A stretch of 64,000 bases of DNA from Ulota crispa (lineage: Eukaryota > Streptophyta > Bryopsida > Orthotrichales > Orthotrichaceae), in NCBI GenBank assembly GCA_963920765.1, contig OY987242.1:23088002-23152001 (forward strand). Direction: 5' to 3'. The notes beneath the pieces are model-generated. The model was given only the letters and a program-made list of their open reading frames with translations, did no database searches and was not told where the DNA came from. Below, piece after piece: positions 22,805 to 34,631 of the stretch. The translations under genes and the position numbers were made by a program. Each line of letters begins with the position of its first letter. Within the stretch, counting starts at the first letter, position 1.

Positions 22805-23416
22805 AGGTAGGTGTAGTTATACCCAATACCCAATACCAACCATGTACTTAATGGCATCATTATGTACATAAGGTTATCATTTGAAAACTCAAATCTAGGT
22901 AAGGTAGGAACACCTATAAGCGTTAGTGTCCTCACAACTGTCACCTCTGAAATCTTGAAAAATATGTGGAAATGAATAAATGTAATTACAAGGATGTACA
23001 ACATGTGAACATGAAACCTTAGTGTTGAATATGGGTGCAATGGCAGTTTGCTTTTTAAAAATTCACAACTTATTCTCATGGTATCCAAATAATACATTTG
23101 AAAGTACAAATTCATTTTTTATCTGTTCCTAATAGGATCCTATAACTTGCTAGTTGTTTATTAATAGTCATCATGTTCAAAACCCTTGGTTTGACGTTTA
23201 TGGGTGCTCCTACCTTTAAATCATAGATAACTTATCTTTTGTGTACACAACTTATCATTTGAGAACTCAAATCTAGGTACACTATAGATAGCTTATCTTT
23301 TGTGTCACAAATGATAAGCAGTGGTGTACCTAGTTTTGAGTTCTCAAATGATCACCGTGTGTACATAGTAACGCCATTAGGTACATGGTTGGTATTGGAT
23401 ATACCTACTTTACTGC
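22805..23416. mobile_element. Inverted-repeat element carrying an inner MITE
   Basis: The arms (22805-22895 and 23325-23416) pair over about 85 bp (ACCAACCATGTACTTAATGG with its complement). An AAGGTAGG-family MITE (about 22894-23218) sits inside. The remaining interior (23225-23320) has two more diverged copies of the arm motif GATAACTTATC. No ORF. Confidence 0.65.
22894..23218. mobile_element. MITE of the AAGGTAGG family (copy 3), nested
   Basis: Left AAGGTAGGAACACCTATAAG, right TTTATGGGTGCTCCTACCTT. The interior is shorter and differs from copies 1, 2 and 4. Confidence 0.6.
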
Positions 23417-23449
23417 ATTTTGAAATGAATACTGTGATTTTCACAATTT

Positions 23450-23807
23450 AGGGGTGGTTCACACTATGTCCCAAGTCCCACGCCCTCACTTAAATATGAA
23501 AATTTGATGGTGATTGGTGGAGAGTCAAAAGTTGGAACTTGGTACTTCACACCAACTCCTACATCCCAATTATTTACATGACAGCACTTTTAGGAAATTT
23601 TGGTTTCAAAGTGGGACTTAGCATAGTTTTGATCAATGATATTGTTAAATTCAACCTTCAGCCCAAGTCCCACCACTATTTATGCATAAAATACTCATAA
23701 CTTTCTTTTGTGCTCTTTTTTGTCATAAGTAATCTAACAAAGCTGAGACCCAAGTTGAGGTGGGACTTGCAAATATGGGACGTGGGGACATGATGTGAAC
23801 AACCCCT
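23450..23807. mobile_element. MITE with AGGGGTGGTTCACAC ends (copy 2)
   Basis: The left end AGGGGTGGTTCACACTATG is the inverse of the right end ATGATGTGAACAACCCCT. Interior block 'gagacccaagttgagg' echoes 5101-5476. Non-coding. Confidence 0.7.
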
Positions 23808-24028
23808 CATTGGAGCTTCAAAAGAATTGAGTAACAAGTTGCTTAATTTAGTCACATTTTTGAACACCCGAAACATCATGCTAGAAAGTTTCAACTTTAT
23901 ATATAAATACAAATTAAATAGGCTCGGTTGCAAATGTAAAATTGCAATACTTCAACCAAAAACTGCTTCAAGGAGATACATAGACTACAAGACAAAGGGT
24001 AACAACCACTCCAAAACAACAACTCTAA

Positions 24029-24340
24029 GAGCATCTCCACTGGTGGCTCTGGCTCGTTCAAAGTGGATGAAAAGTAGCCAGGCCCCTCTCAAAACCCTCT
24101 CAAACTCTTGTATTGTGCAAGTCTAGCAAGCCACTCTCCAAGCCACTATTCATGCACTATTCACCTTATGTTTAGTAAACTTTATTCTCTACTTCCATAA
24201 ATAAGTGGTCACGTGCTTATTTATGGGTGTGTTGGAGTGTAAGGCCACCTTTTCAAAGAACATGGGTGGAGATTGAGAGGATTCAGGCCTAGCCATACCA
24301 GATGGAAAACTTTGAGGAGTCTCGACCGGTGGAGATGCTC
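24029..24340. mobile_element. Tourist/PIF-type MITE, target duplication TAA
   Basis: GAGCATCTCCACTGGTGG and CGACCGGTGGAGATGCTC are inverses; TAA flanks both sides (24026-24028, 24341-24343). It shares its ends with 19434-19898. GC is higher than surroundings. The ORFs over it are not protein-like. Confidence 0.85.
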
Positions 24341-24343
24341 TAA

Positions 24344-25296
24344 CAGCAGACACCACCAAAGCATTGGTAACATCATGCGAACAAAATTTTACATTATTCT
24401 TACACAAATAAAAAAAATCATTGCAATGATAAGGTACAAGACCCCACGTTACAATTGATGGCATCACAAGCCAGCCTTGGAATGGAAACCAAAGAAGATT
24501 GCTTACATGCACCGGAAGTTTTAATGGTTTATTTGGACCTCCAGTCAAATTGTGCCAGCACATGGGTCCCCTCCCCCCCTCTTCCATAGGAAGTAAAGAG
24601 GATTTGAAGAAACAAAATCGGATTTTTTTCCATATTAAGCAAGAGGAATCTATGAAAGATTACAAGGAATTCACATATTGTGATTAAGGAAATTATGCCT
24701 GTTAATCTGTTATGGATGCTTGAACTTTTATAAAGATATACGGATCGTTGACTTAAGCATGACATGTGTAAGAATCCTGTTCAGGGGTAAATTTTCTGGC
24801 TAAAACGTCCTAAATCTTACCTCGATTTGACACTAGATACCATAACATTGATGAAATTGAGTAAAAAGGTGAATGAAATTGTCAAATCCCTCTTCACGCA
24901 AAATCCACATCCACCAAATGTGGATGAAAGCGACTAGTATTAGAAAATACTATGGATGCACGTGCAGACATGGTTAATTAAATCCAATTCTATTCATTTT
25001 TCCTTTACCGACTTGCATTGTTGCGTGCATATCAAAAAACAAAACAAAAACAAAAACAGAAAAACACAAACAAAAAACCTTGCTCTTGTTCATTTGGATT
25101 GTGAAATCCTGGTGGTGTCATGATTCATGTATTTATAGGTTAATATCATAATTTGGTACTCTTGTCTTACTTAAATTTGATAAGTGAATCGCTGTGCTAA
25201 ACTACAAATGGTTGAATTATGCTCTCTCGTAAGAATTTGAGAAATGCAACATTTTTCTTGAGAAGTTGAAAGATAAGGTGTTTCATAACGTTATGT
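24344..25296. other. No recognised feature
   Basis: There is an A-rich microsatellite-like run at 25035-25078 (AAACA units). No gene is recognised. Confidence 0.35.
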
Positions 25297-25305
25297 ATAT
25301 ATGTT

Positions 25306-25738
25306 GGGGAAACTACAAATAGGGGCACAAAAATGAAAAACATTACAAATAGGGCCTCAGTTTCAAAATAATTACAAATAGGGGTGCAATTTCTAAATAT
25401 TTTGTAAAATTTTGTAATTTTTTTTGGTTTAGACATTGGTTGATTTAGATATATCACATCAAATGTCAACTAACTTTCAAAAAAATTAAAGGCTTTTCCA
25501 AATCAAGCCTTAATAAAGAAATTTTAGCAAAGGGGAAGGCAATTTTTAGAAAGACCTCTAAGTTTTTTGGAAGTTAGCTAACATTTGATATGACATATCT
25601 AAAACAACCAATGTCAAAACCAAAAAATACAAAAGCTTGCAAATTATTTTGAAATTGCGCCCCTATTTGTAATTATTTTGAAACTGTGCCCCTATTTGTA
25701 ATATTTTTCATTTTTGTGCCCCTATTTGTAATTTCCCC
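25306..25738. mobile_element. MULE-type MITE, 433 bp, 9-bp target duplication ATATATGTT
   Basis: GGGGAAACTACAAATAGGGG at the left and CCCCTATTTGTAATTTCCCC at the right. ATATATGTT is repeated exactly at 25297-25305 and 25739-25747. The motif ATTACAAATAGGG occurs three times in a row inside each end, in opposite directions. The middle contains a second inverted pair (AGTTAGCTAACATTTGATAT and its partner). Confidence 0.9.
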
Positions 25739-25753
25739 ATATATGTTCTTTAA

Positions 25754-26700
25754 TCCCTAAACCACAAAAGTTTGTTCAACAGTCAGTTGAACGTTTGAGT
25801 AGGTTCCTATGAAGTCAAATTTTGGCTGATGTTTTTGAAATTTGGAGACAAGGTGCACAAAATGAACGCCTTTGTGTGAAAAAAAAAACAACTCTAATTG
25901 GATGCTCAAGTAAAAAGTTATATTGCCCAAAAGAATTTGAGCACCTTGGGCAATTTGAGCATCTTTGGGGAATCTTATGCTAAAACTCTTATCAACTTTG
26001 GAAACTTGGTGTTTATGTAACTAATAAAATATGGTATACAATTGTCAAAAAATAAATAAATTGAGCTTGCATAACACATCCTAAGAGGAGTCAAACTTTG
26101 TTAATTATATCCGGGCAATTTCAAGTAAAAATAGTTTCTTCTAACTTTAGGCCCTATTATCTTGCAATTCATAAATTCAAAGTTCTTGATTTTTTTTTCA
26201 CATATTTCAAATGTTTGCCTCTAACTTTTCACCATCTTGATTACAAACAAAAGACTTCTTCATTGCACAAAAAATCATGAAAAAATGACTAGTGTATTGC
26301 CAATTCACTAAACCTCCTTGCATTGCAAGGCAATTTAGAATAAGCTAGATTCTATATTTTCTCCTGAAATGTTTCATGAGTGAACTTAACATCATACACT
26401 TATGAATGGTCAAAAAAAGTTTTTGTGTAGAGAAAATTTTACTTTAGGAGGGCTCAAAGTTTGCCAACCTTTATCTTGCAAGAATGAAAAAAAGTTGTTT
26501 TTTTCACTTCAAACATTATAATCTTACAATCTACGAGGTCAAATGGACTAAATTCTTTTTAAAACATTACCTTACTTGTATATTACACTTCTATACGATT
26601 GAAACTATAAAAAAGGATTTACTTCAAATTTAATATAAATCAACCAAAAATGGCAGATTTGATCTTATTTTTCTCTGCAACACCCTTCGTGCTTTAGGGG
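25754..26700. mobile_element. TTAA-flanked element, subfamily B (copy 3), 947 bp
   Basis: TTAA (25750-25753) TCCCTAAACCACAAAAG ... CGTGCTTTAGGGG TTAA (26701-26704). Same orientation as 21319-22262, about 80% alike by eye. Confidence 0.85.
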
Positions 26701-26704
26701 TTAA

Positions 26705-27302
26705 CATATTTATGGCATGCCCTGTGCATACTTGATATTGGTCATTGTGTGAAGCCTTAGCATATGAAGGCCCTACCAATGAGTATTTGCTATGAATTTT
26801 TTTAATAAATGGGTTTAATTCATTAGTATGAAAAAGAAGTCACTTTAATTTTGCTTTCAAAAAGCCAGAAATGTTTCAGTGTATACGACAAGACTTCAAT
26901 TATGTGAGGTGCTCTATACCATCTATTTTACCTAAAAGTTTTAATTGATTTTTTCCTAAACTTAATTGCATTGACTAGTTATCTCCTTGACACTTTTTGC
27001 AGAATATTACATCCTAGCTTATTACATTGTATAATAGTTGAAATCTGCTCCAAAACATACTCCAAAACATAAATAGAAATTCATGAATATGCTTTTGTAA
27101 GATACATGGGCAAGATTTTTGCAACTTCTAATGTTGTGTCTCCTGTATTCTAGTAATATTTTTACATTTTTAGCCTGGATGAAACAATAGAAAAAAATTG
27201 TATTTTCATGCCAAAAATAAGTTCAATAGTGAACGTTTCAAAAAAAAAGGCGAATTAGTAATTTATATTTCCTGTTATTATTTTCTTCTTTTCAAATTTT
27301 TT
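26705..27302. other. No recognised feature
   Basis: AT-rich spacer with no repeat or ORF that I can define. Confidence 0.4.
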
Positions 27303-27306
27303 TTAA

Positions 27307-28228
27307 CCTCTAAATCTTTGAGTGTTCCCTTGGGGGACAAATGAGATTTCAAGCAAGTATCTATAGTCTCAGTTTTTGTCTTGAATTTTTGAAACATTTT
27401 TTGAAGATAGAAAAACATATTAGCTTTTGGGGAATATAAATTTTATTCCAATCTACGCCCAAAAGCAAAAGTTATGCCTAGATAAGCACAAATTTGTGGA
27501 GATCGGGTAGCAAAAAAAATCTTAGAAAAACTTGATTTCTATTTTTAAATTTTTTTCTCATAGGTTATAGGTTTGTCTACATCAGAAGCTTTGATTCATT
27601 CCATTTGGACTACATGTGAGAAAGTTATGGACAATCTTGCTTTTCGGGCAATTCAAGCATTTTTTTGATAAAAAACTTATGAAGTTCATTTTTGAATGCA
27701 ATTTTACCATTTTTCCAAAAAAAGTTGTTAGAGAGGGTGAAGTTTGCTTTCTAAAACAATCCCACCATTGGGATTATTGCATTTTAATTCCATTGTAGGG
27801 TTATTAACAATTTAAGTTTTTGTTCAGTTTCATACCTTCTTCCACCTAATGTTTTTCTTAAGAATGAAAATTAAATATTTTTTGTTTTGATTTTTTTTCA
27901 AAGATTCTCAACTCAATTTTCCACAATAAAAAAATAAACCTCAAAACTATGTGGTGCAAATTTTTTAAGTTAAAACAATTCAAAATCAAATAATCTAATC
28001 ATGCAAAGTGCAAAAAAGTTTAGTTTTTACATTTTAAATGCAAATATCTTACAATCTGAGAGGTCAAAGTTTTTGAATCATTTTCCCCTCATTCTTATAC
28101 TAGTCTAGTACAAGATTCTATAGTTAAATATGCAAAAAGACCAATTTTCAAACTTTTTTACACTTTGCCATAGAAATGACAGTTTTGAGTGTCTTTTGAC
28201 AAACTAAAGGCCCCAAGGATTTAGGGGT
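27307..28228. mobile_element. TTAA-flanked element, subfamily E (copy 1), 922 bp
   Basis: TTAA (27303-27306) CCTCTAAATCTTTGAGTG ... CAAGGATTTAGGGG TTAA (28229-28232). It is a close match in the same orientation to 28745-29662, only 500 bp away. It holds the subterminal AAGATTCTATAGTTAAAT motif. Confidence 0.85.
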
Positions 28229-28744
28229 TAAGAAATAGTTAAAGTTATGGACTCTAGTTATTGAGAAGTACTGTTCATTTGGCGTTGGTAATGTATTGTA
28301 AGCTTGTAGCTGTTACAAAGTTGTGACTTCTTCTAGTGCATCTTAAATTCTTTTATTGATTTTAAAAAGAAAGAAAAGACAATAAGCTCTTTGTGCAACT
28401 AAAGCCTTGTCTACAATCAAAGTGGTGAATTTTGAATAAAATTTTATAATTGCTCTTCAAGGGAACAACAAATGTCACAACTTGCTACAATTTAAATAGA
28501 CGATTGTTTTTTAATGCAGCTATTCATTCTTAGACATTGTCCTAGAATTCATGGCTTTGATTTTAGGAACTCCATGATCACATTTGATTTATAAAACTAA
28601 AATATGTCTTTTTAATTTGTGCAATTTTGGCAACTTCCTTGAATGTTCAAAGTAGAATAACATTCTCTTTGACTAATGTAGTAGGACTCTCAATTGGAAA
28701 GAGAAGTGTCCATCTTGAATTTGCCATATGATCATGATCTTTAA

Positions 28745-29662
28745 CCCCTAAATCCCTAAGTGTCCACTCGGGGGACAAATGGGATTTTGGGCAAGTACCT
28801 ACAACCTCAATTTTTGTCCTGATTTTTTGAAATTTTTTTTTGATGATTGGAAAACACATTAGCTTTTGGGGAATATGATTTTATTCCAATCAATGTCCAA
28901 AAGCAAAAGTTATGCCTAGATAAGCAAAAATTTATGCAAATTGGGCAGCAAAAATATTTTACAAAAACTTTTTTTTTTTAATTTAATTTATTCTCATAGG
29001 TTATAGTTTTGTCTACATCTGAAGCTTTGATCCATTCCATTTGGACTAGTTATGAGAAAGTTATGGACAATCTTGTTTTTTGGGCAACTCAAGCATCTTC
29101 TTGAAAAAATAACTTATAAACTTCATTTTTGAATGCAATTTTAACAATTTTCAAAAAAAAATGTTGGAGAGGGTGAAGTTTGCTTGCTAGAACAATCTCA
29201 CCATTGAGATTATTGAGTTTCAATTCCATTGCAAGGTTATTAACAATTCAAGTTTTTGTTCAATCTCATACCTTCTTCTACCTAATGTGTTTTTTAAGAA
29301 TGACAATTAAGTATTTTTTGTTTTGATTTTTTTCCAAGATTCTCAACTCAATTCCCCAGCATAAAAAAATAAACCTCAAAACTTCATGGAGCAAAAAAAT
29401 TAAGTTAAAGAAAGTTTAAAGTCAAATAATCTAGTCGTGCAAGGTGCAAAAAAACTTGTTTTTTATACTTTAAATGCAAATATCTTGCAATCTGTGCGCT
29501 TGAAGTTTTTGAATTTTTTTCCCACATTCTTATACTAGTCTAGTACAAGATCCTATGGTTAGATATGCAAAAAGACCAATTTTCAAAAAAAATTACTCTT
29601 TGCAATAGAAATGGCAATTTTGAGTGTTTTTTGACAAAATAAAGGCTCCAGGGATTTAGGGG
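28745..29662. mobile_element. TTAA-flanked element, subfamily E (copy 2), 918 bp
   Basis: TTAA (28741-28744) CCCCTAAATCCCTAAGTG ... CAGGGATTTAGGGG then TTTA. Interior blocks shared with copy 1 include TTATTCCAATC and TGCCTAGATAAGCA. It carries AAGATCCTATGGTTAGATAT near the right end. Confidence 0.85.
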
Positions 29663-29666
29663 TTTA

Positions 29667-30252
29667 TGCTGTAAATCCTTATTGGCTACTTGCCAATAGT
29701 AAGAGGTAAATTGGAGAAGACGGTACATTATAGAACTTTCACTATTTTTATCATTAAGTACAGTTAAACATATTACAAAAAACAAGAGTGCACTTTCTTG
29801 TACAATAGTGAAGTCTCAGTGATTGTCTTCAAAAATTTCAATTAATTACAACTTTGAGCTATAGTCTATAGCTATGCCTACATTCACTATATGTCAAATT
29901 AAGGTGGCATATAAAATGGTCCCTCTGTTTTTCCCAATTTGTGTAATATGGTGTTCTTTGGAGAAATTCATTGAACAAACACTAAAAAATTAATGCACAA
30001 ATACAACAAATGAACACTTACTAATTTTTTTAACACAAACATACAATAACATGTGAATGAATGAAAAACCAAGTTTCCAAATGAAAGGGATTTATCTACT
30101 TTTATTGAAGGTTCAAAATATGTACGGCCTAACCAAATAAAAACCTCCTAAAAAGGCAACAAATTTGTCAAACCTCAATGAAACGTCAAACCTAACACCT
30201 CCCCAATTCCCCGTCAACCAAAGCCACAATGGAGGCCATACCTATCCAACCT
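29667..30252. other. Fragment of an AACACCATATT-family element plus spacer
   Basis: About 29780-29955 is the reverse complement of parts of 46668-47183 and ends AATATGGTGTT. At 29798-29814 it provides the uninterrupted version of the site where 46812-47066 inserted. The rest is spacer. Confidence 0.55.
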
Positions 30253-30648
30253 ATTAAAGTAGGCACACCTATAAGCGCAGAAATAAGGGTTTTGGAGTAG
30301 GTAAAACAATTGATTAACTTTGAAAAGAATATTGTAAGTTAAGAAGTGGAAACCAAAAATATTGGCATCAATTTCAAGGTTCCAATTGCAAGCATTTGTT
30401 CACAAATATTTTTCAAGGTCCAAAATCACTGAAATTGTAAGAACCATGTGTAAGAGAGCTAAAATCAAGGCTTTGGTTCTTAAATAGTGAGATAGGTACT
30501 CAAAACTGTCATGCTAATCACCTACAACCATCACTTTGTCACTCGTAACTATCACTTAATTACCCATAATCATTTGTTTTATATTTGTTAGTCTCTGACA
30601 ATGTCAGGTAATGCCCATGGGAACATGACGAGGATGGGTGTGCCTACC
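30253..30648. mobile_element. MITE of the AAGGTAGG family (copy 4)
   Basis: Left AAGTAGGCACACCTATAAG, right GATGGGTGTGCCTACC. Interior is the direct counterpart of 15722-16117 and the inverse of 2061-2467. Confidence 0.7.
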
Positions 30649-30687
30649 ATACACCTAAAATATGAACCATGGCATGGGACCGAAAAA

Positions 30688-30931
30688 AACATCATACTAT
30701 TTGTTAAATTGGGGAAAATGATACATTTTGGAGTTTTTGAATTTTGCATTTGTGAGAGTATCTTACCAATTCAAAGGGAGTTTAATGATAACTCGTTCAA
30801 GATGATACATCAATGATGCATCTTGAAGAAATTATTGTAAAATTCACTTTAAATCACCAAAGTAATTTCAAAAGTGCAAAGTTTAAAAGTCCCAAAATGT
30901 ATCCATTTCCTAGTTTAACAAGTACGGTATT
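30688..30931. mobile_element. AACACCATATT-family element (diverged copy)
   Basis: Begins AACATCATACTATTTGTTAA and ends TTAACAAGTACGGTATT. Inside the ends, ATACATTTTGG and CCAAAATGTAT pair. The 4-bp flanks no longer agree. Confidence 0.55.
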
Positions 30932-32194
30932 AGAGGATCCAGCGGGACATACTGTTAAGGGCCATTCGCACTTGGCATTAGGAATTGAGTAACATCGGTC
31001 TTTAAAGTTGGTATTAAGGCAAGTGTTCACACCAGGCAGAGTTTTTGACCCCGAGCCTAAGTGGCAACCTCGGTGCCCGCAATGTAAGAGCAATTGTTAG
31101 CCTGAGCAAGAGATAAAGCCCAATTTGCACTTGCACTTATCACTTTTCCAAATAGCGTTCTTTGAGGTGCATTGTAATCAGTGCATTTGCACTACATTGA
31201 CTTTTAGAACCCGAGCCTAGCTGCGAGCTTAGGTGGCAGCGCTGTAATAGCGAATCTTACCCCATGCTCAAGATAAGTACCCACAAAGTTGGGGTTAATC
31301 TCCAGAGTTTTTGTAGTAGTCAATTCTTGCCAGAACAGAGATTTCAGAAATCATTGGGAGGATTACAATGGTATTTAGTACTGTCAGCTCCAAAGGCCAT
31401 GTACAGAAGACCGGTGTGCAAAAATCACGTGACTTTCAGGGTAGTCACCTTTTCTCATAATGCGCCGCCACGACATTGCCACCGTGAGGCGCTTTTGGCA
31501 GGGCACCATATAATGCAGCCCTGAGACTCTGTAGTTCAGGCAACTGAGCCTTGCCGTCATGTTCAACAGAACTTCAGGTACATTTTTGCATTTCATTTCA
31601 GATTTCCGCATGTGCTGGTTGCGTACAAGTCATTGCTAGTTGTAGTTTTTTGGCCTTCAAAGGTGTGCACTCTTGTCACATTGTGGTTGCTTCAGAGATG
31701 AGCCAATCTTTCAGTATGCATCATCTGAGCTGAATTTTGATATGAATATTTGCAGGGTTGCAAAGTAATTAAGACATGGAGAATCATCATTAGCCTGACA
31801 CTTACAACTCACTAATATGACTAGCAGCGGTGCTGGTACATCCTGTAACAATGCCAATGAACAATAAGTGTTTCATTCCAGATTCCCTGTAGTTTTTAAA
31901 GAATACAATAGTACACGTTGTGTTCATATTACATAGGCAGTACACAAAAACACTTTCACTCAGATTGCATTGTCATAGGGAGGGCTATACCTGCACATTC
32001 TCCTTACAGACGTCCCTCATTGTCTTCTAAGTACTTGAACCTATACATGCCGGCTAAAAATCACCTGAATTTCTCTTGCATCTAATTTCTAAGTCATTAC
32101 AAGGAACTATTGTTGCCCTGGAGCATGTTGTATTGTGCATGGCACTTGACCTGCACAAGGAACATGCAGCTTTTGATGACAAAATGAGAACTTT

Positions 32195-34004
32195 GTGAAA
32201 CTAAAATATGTTGATAAAGATATGTTCATGTTATTACTTTCTAAAGTTCGTGATTGTGTTCACAAACGTTGTGGGCGTGTCCCCGCTCATATTATTTGTC
32301 ATGCAATCACCCATGCAGTACTTGATTTTGTGACGTTGCTTGCTGTTAAAGGTAGCACACCCTTTGCGGGGTTCCAGTTTGCCCGTCCTCCGCCAGTTGC
32401 AAGGAGTCCCCACAGCAGCGGTCAGTCTGCAGGAACAACGTCTTGCTCTCCTCAGAGCCTTCCGAATAGCAGCCCTACACCTTCAAGGCCTCATCCTCCT
32501 CACATTATCTTGCTCAGCGGCTTTGCATCTTTTCGGACATTGCCCTCCAGCAGCGCACAACATGTGCAATCAACTCCACCCAGCATGCCCAGACCTATAG
32601 CTACCGGAATTGCATACAACACAATCATCAACAACAAGAAAGCAAGGAAGGATAGAGGCCCCAACTGGGTGCACATGGAGGTGCTGGCACTAATATCTGC
32701 AAAGCAGGACTTGTTCTTTGAGGAGTTGGATGCAATGGACGGGTGCAATCTCATGGTAGTAGACTCCACCAAGTAGTTGCGTGTGTCCAAGGAGGTCATG
32801 TGCGCCAACTTCTCTCCATGTGTACACAATGGACCAGCCTGCAAAACCAAGTGGAACTTAATACTGCTAAACTACAAGCGCATATCAGACTACTTACATC
32901 GAACGGGCAGGAACGCGCAAGACTACTGGGACTTGACCTCCATTGAGCATAGAGACAAGAGTTTACCTAAACAATTTGCACAAGAGTTTTACAAAGCCCT
33001 CGACGGCTAGTACGGATCTTGCCCTTAGATCTGACCACCACATGTGCGAGATCTACTGTCACCAAACAATTCAAACTTCAGAGCAAGTGAGCGAGTAGAA
33101 GGCAATGCCGAGGACGACAGGGTGTACCTGGAATATCTCGATCCAGAAGACCTCGTCAACTTGAGCCTTGATGAGGAGGCCCGAGAGGACACGCCCCTGC
33201 CATCTCCGACATCACCCATTGCACCAGCTGCAAGTTCTGCATCGCTGCGTGCTGCATGACCCCCTCCATTTGCCTTGACAAACGTAGCCCAGCTAAGACG
33301 TGCACCTTTCATTCCTCTCGGAATCACTGCACATCTTCTCAGCTCCTCCTGCACATCTTCTCAGCTCCTCCTGCACATCCTCACACTCCAACGGTAGACG
33401 CATGGGAAACATGGGAGTATGGAGGAAACAAATGTCTGGACATACCTTGATAGCGGACACAACTACGGCAACTGGACAAACACTAGCAAGTCAAATGCAG
33501 GAAATTGCGGCATCTCATTGCAAAATGGAGTGCGCAAAAATAAATGTGCAGTTCAAATTTTTTGAACTGCACATGCTTTTCCAACGCAAGAAAGATCAAC
33601 GCTTTTATGCAAACGCATCAAAGGTAAATGCCATTGCCAAGATGGCAGTGAAAACACAAAGTGACATTGTCAGTTGCCTATGTGAAATTGCACATGTTTT
33701 GGGTGGCAATTCCAAGCAAACTGCCAGCACCGGTGAGCAGGAGTTACCACTTTGGCCAGGTGACAAACCTACTCTTGGGGTGTTCCCAGAAGGAATGCCT
33801 CATCACCCTGGCTACAACAACAATGAGAGGCAGCAGCAGCCATTTGCCACTCTCAGCAGTGACCCCGTGGAACAGGAGCATGAAAGAACTAGCATTCCAA
33901 AATCTCTTGCGACTACTGCCTACGACACGACGACAGACGGAGCTTCCATTGCTGCAGTGGCGGAAGACCACGAAGAGCATTGCCCTACAACTTCTACTAC
34001 CTAG
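32195..34004 (+). pseudogene. Harbinger ORF1 relic: trihelix/SANT-like DNA-binding protein
   Basis: In PIF/Harbinger elements this partner protein binds DNA and helps the transposase reach the nucleus and the element ends. The N-terminal part is Pro/Ser-rich. From about 32640 the reading GPNWVHMEVLALISAKQ, then CKTKWNLILLNYKRISDYLH and GRNAQDYWDLTS is a trihelix (Myb/SANT-like) domain of the sort common in plants. A C-terminal helical segment (IAASHCKMECAKINVQFKF, about 33520) may be a coiled coil. The frame is broken: an in-frame TAG in mid-domain (32774-32776), further stops at about 33008-33035, and a frame change before 33300. The N-terminal start is uncertain. Confidence 0.75.
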
Positions 34005-34631
34005 CAAAGCAAAAGTAGGCCTGGCTCGGCGAGTCCCCTGCCTTCACCGCCGCGACACCGAAGTCTGCTACTGTCACGGCTGAAGCAATGGTGTTTGCTG
34101 CCATAGAGCCGAAGGGTGCTCCCGCATGCTGGCAGCGTCTCTGCAGGTGCAATCAGTGACTCACTTAGGAGTTGCCATACTAATAAGTTGTATCTTCTTC
34201 TTACAAAAAACAAAAAAAACAAAAAGAGTATTACTAGGTTTAGGTTCATGTGTTGTTGAGTTCACGTAGGATGACATGTCTTGTCAAGGCAATTGCTACA
34301 GAGGAGTACTAATTGCTGAATGTCGGCATCCACTTCGGGATGAAGTGGAATGTCCAATGCAATGACGTGATTTAGTAATACAAAACCTATACTTAGCAGA
34401 ACAATGGAATTTGGATGTTTGTTCTGAGTGTGTGCCGTACTGTGTCATATGATCATGTGGTTCACAAGTTATGTATTCACTGTTTTATATAATTGAAAGG
34501 TCCCCCTGATATTGACTGCTCTGTCTAACAAGAATGAACACAGCACCTACATCATTGTCTTCAATCAGTGAAATCTTTGAACATGTTCAAATGCAAGTAA
34601 TGAAGAATGAGGGACGGCCTTACTTGTGCAG

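Noticed and set aside
30955-31260. A single complex left end for the Harbinger element
   Set aside because: Two separate TSD-TIR pairs (TTA and TAA) match two separate right ends, so there are two nested elements.
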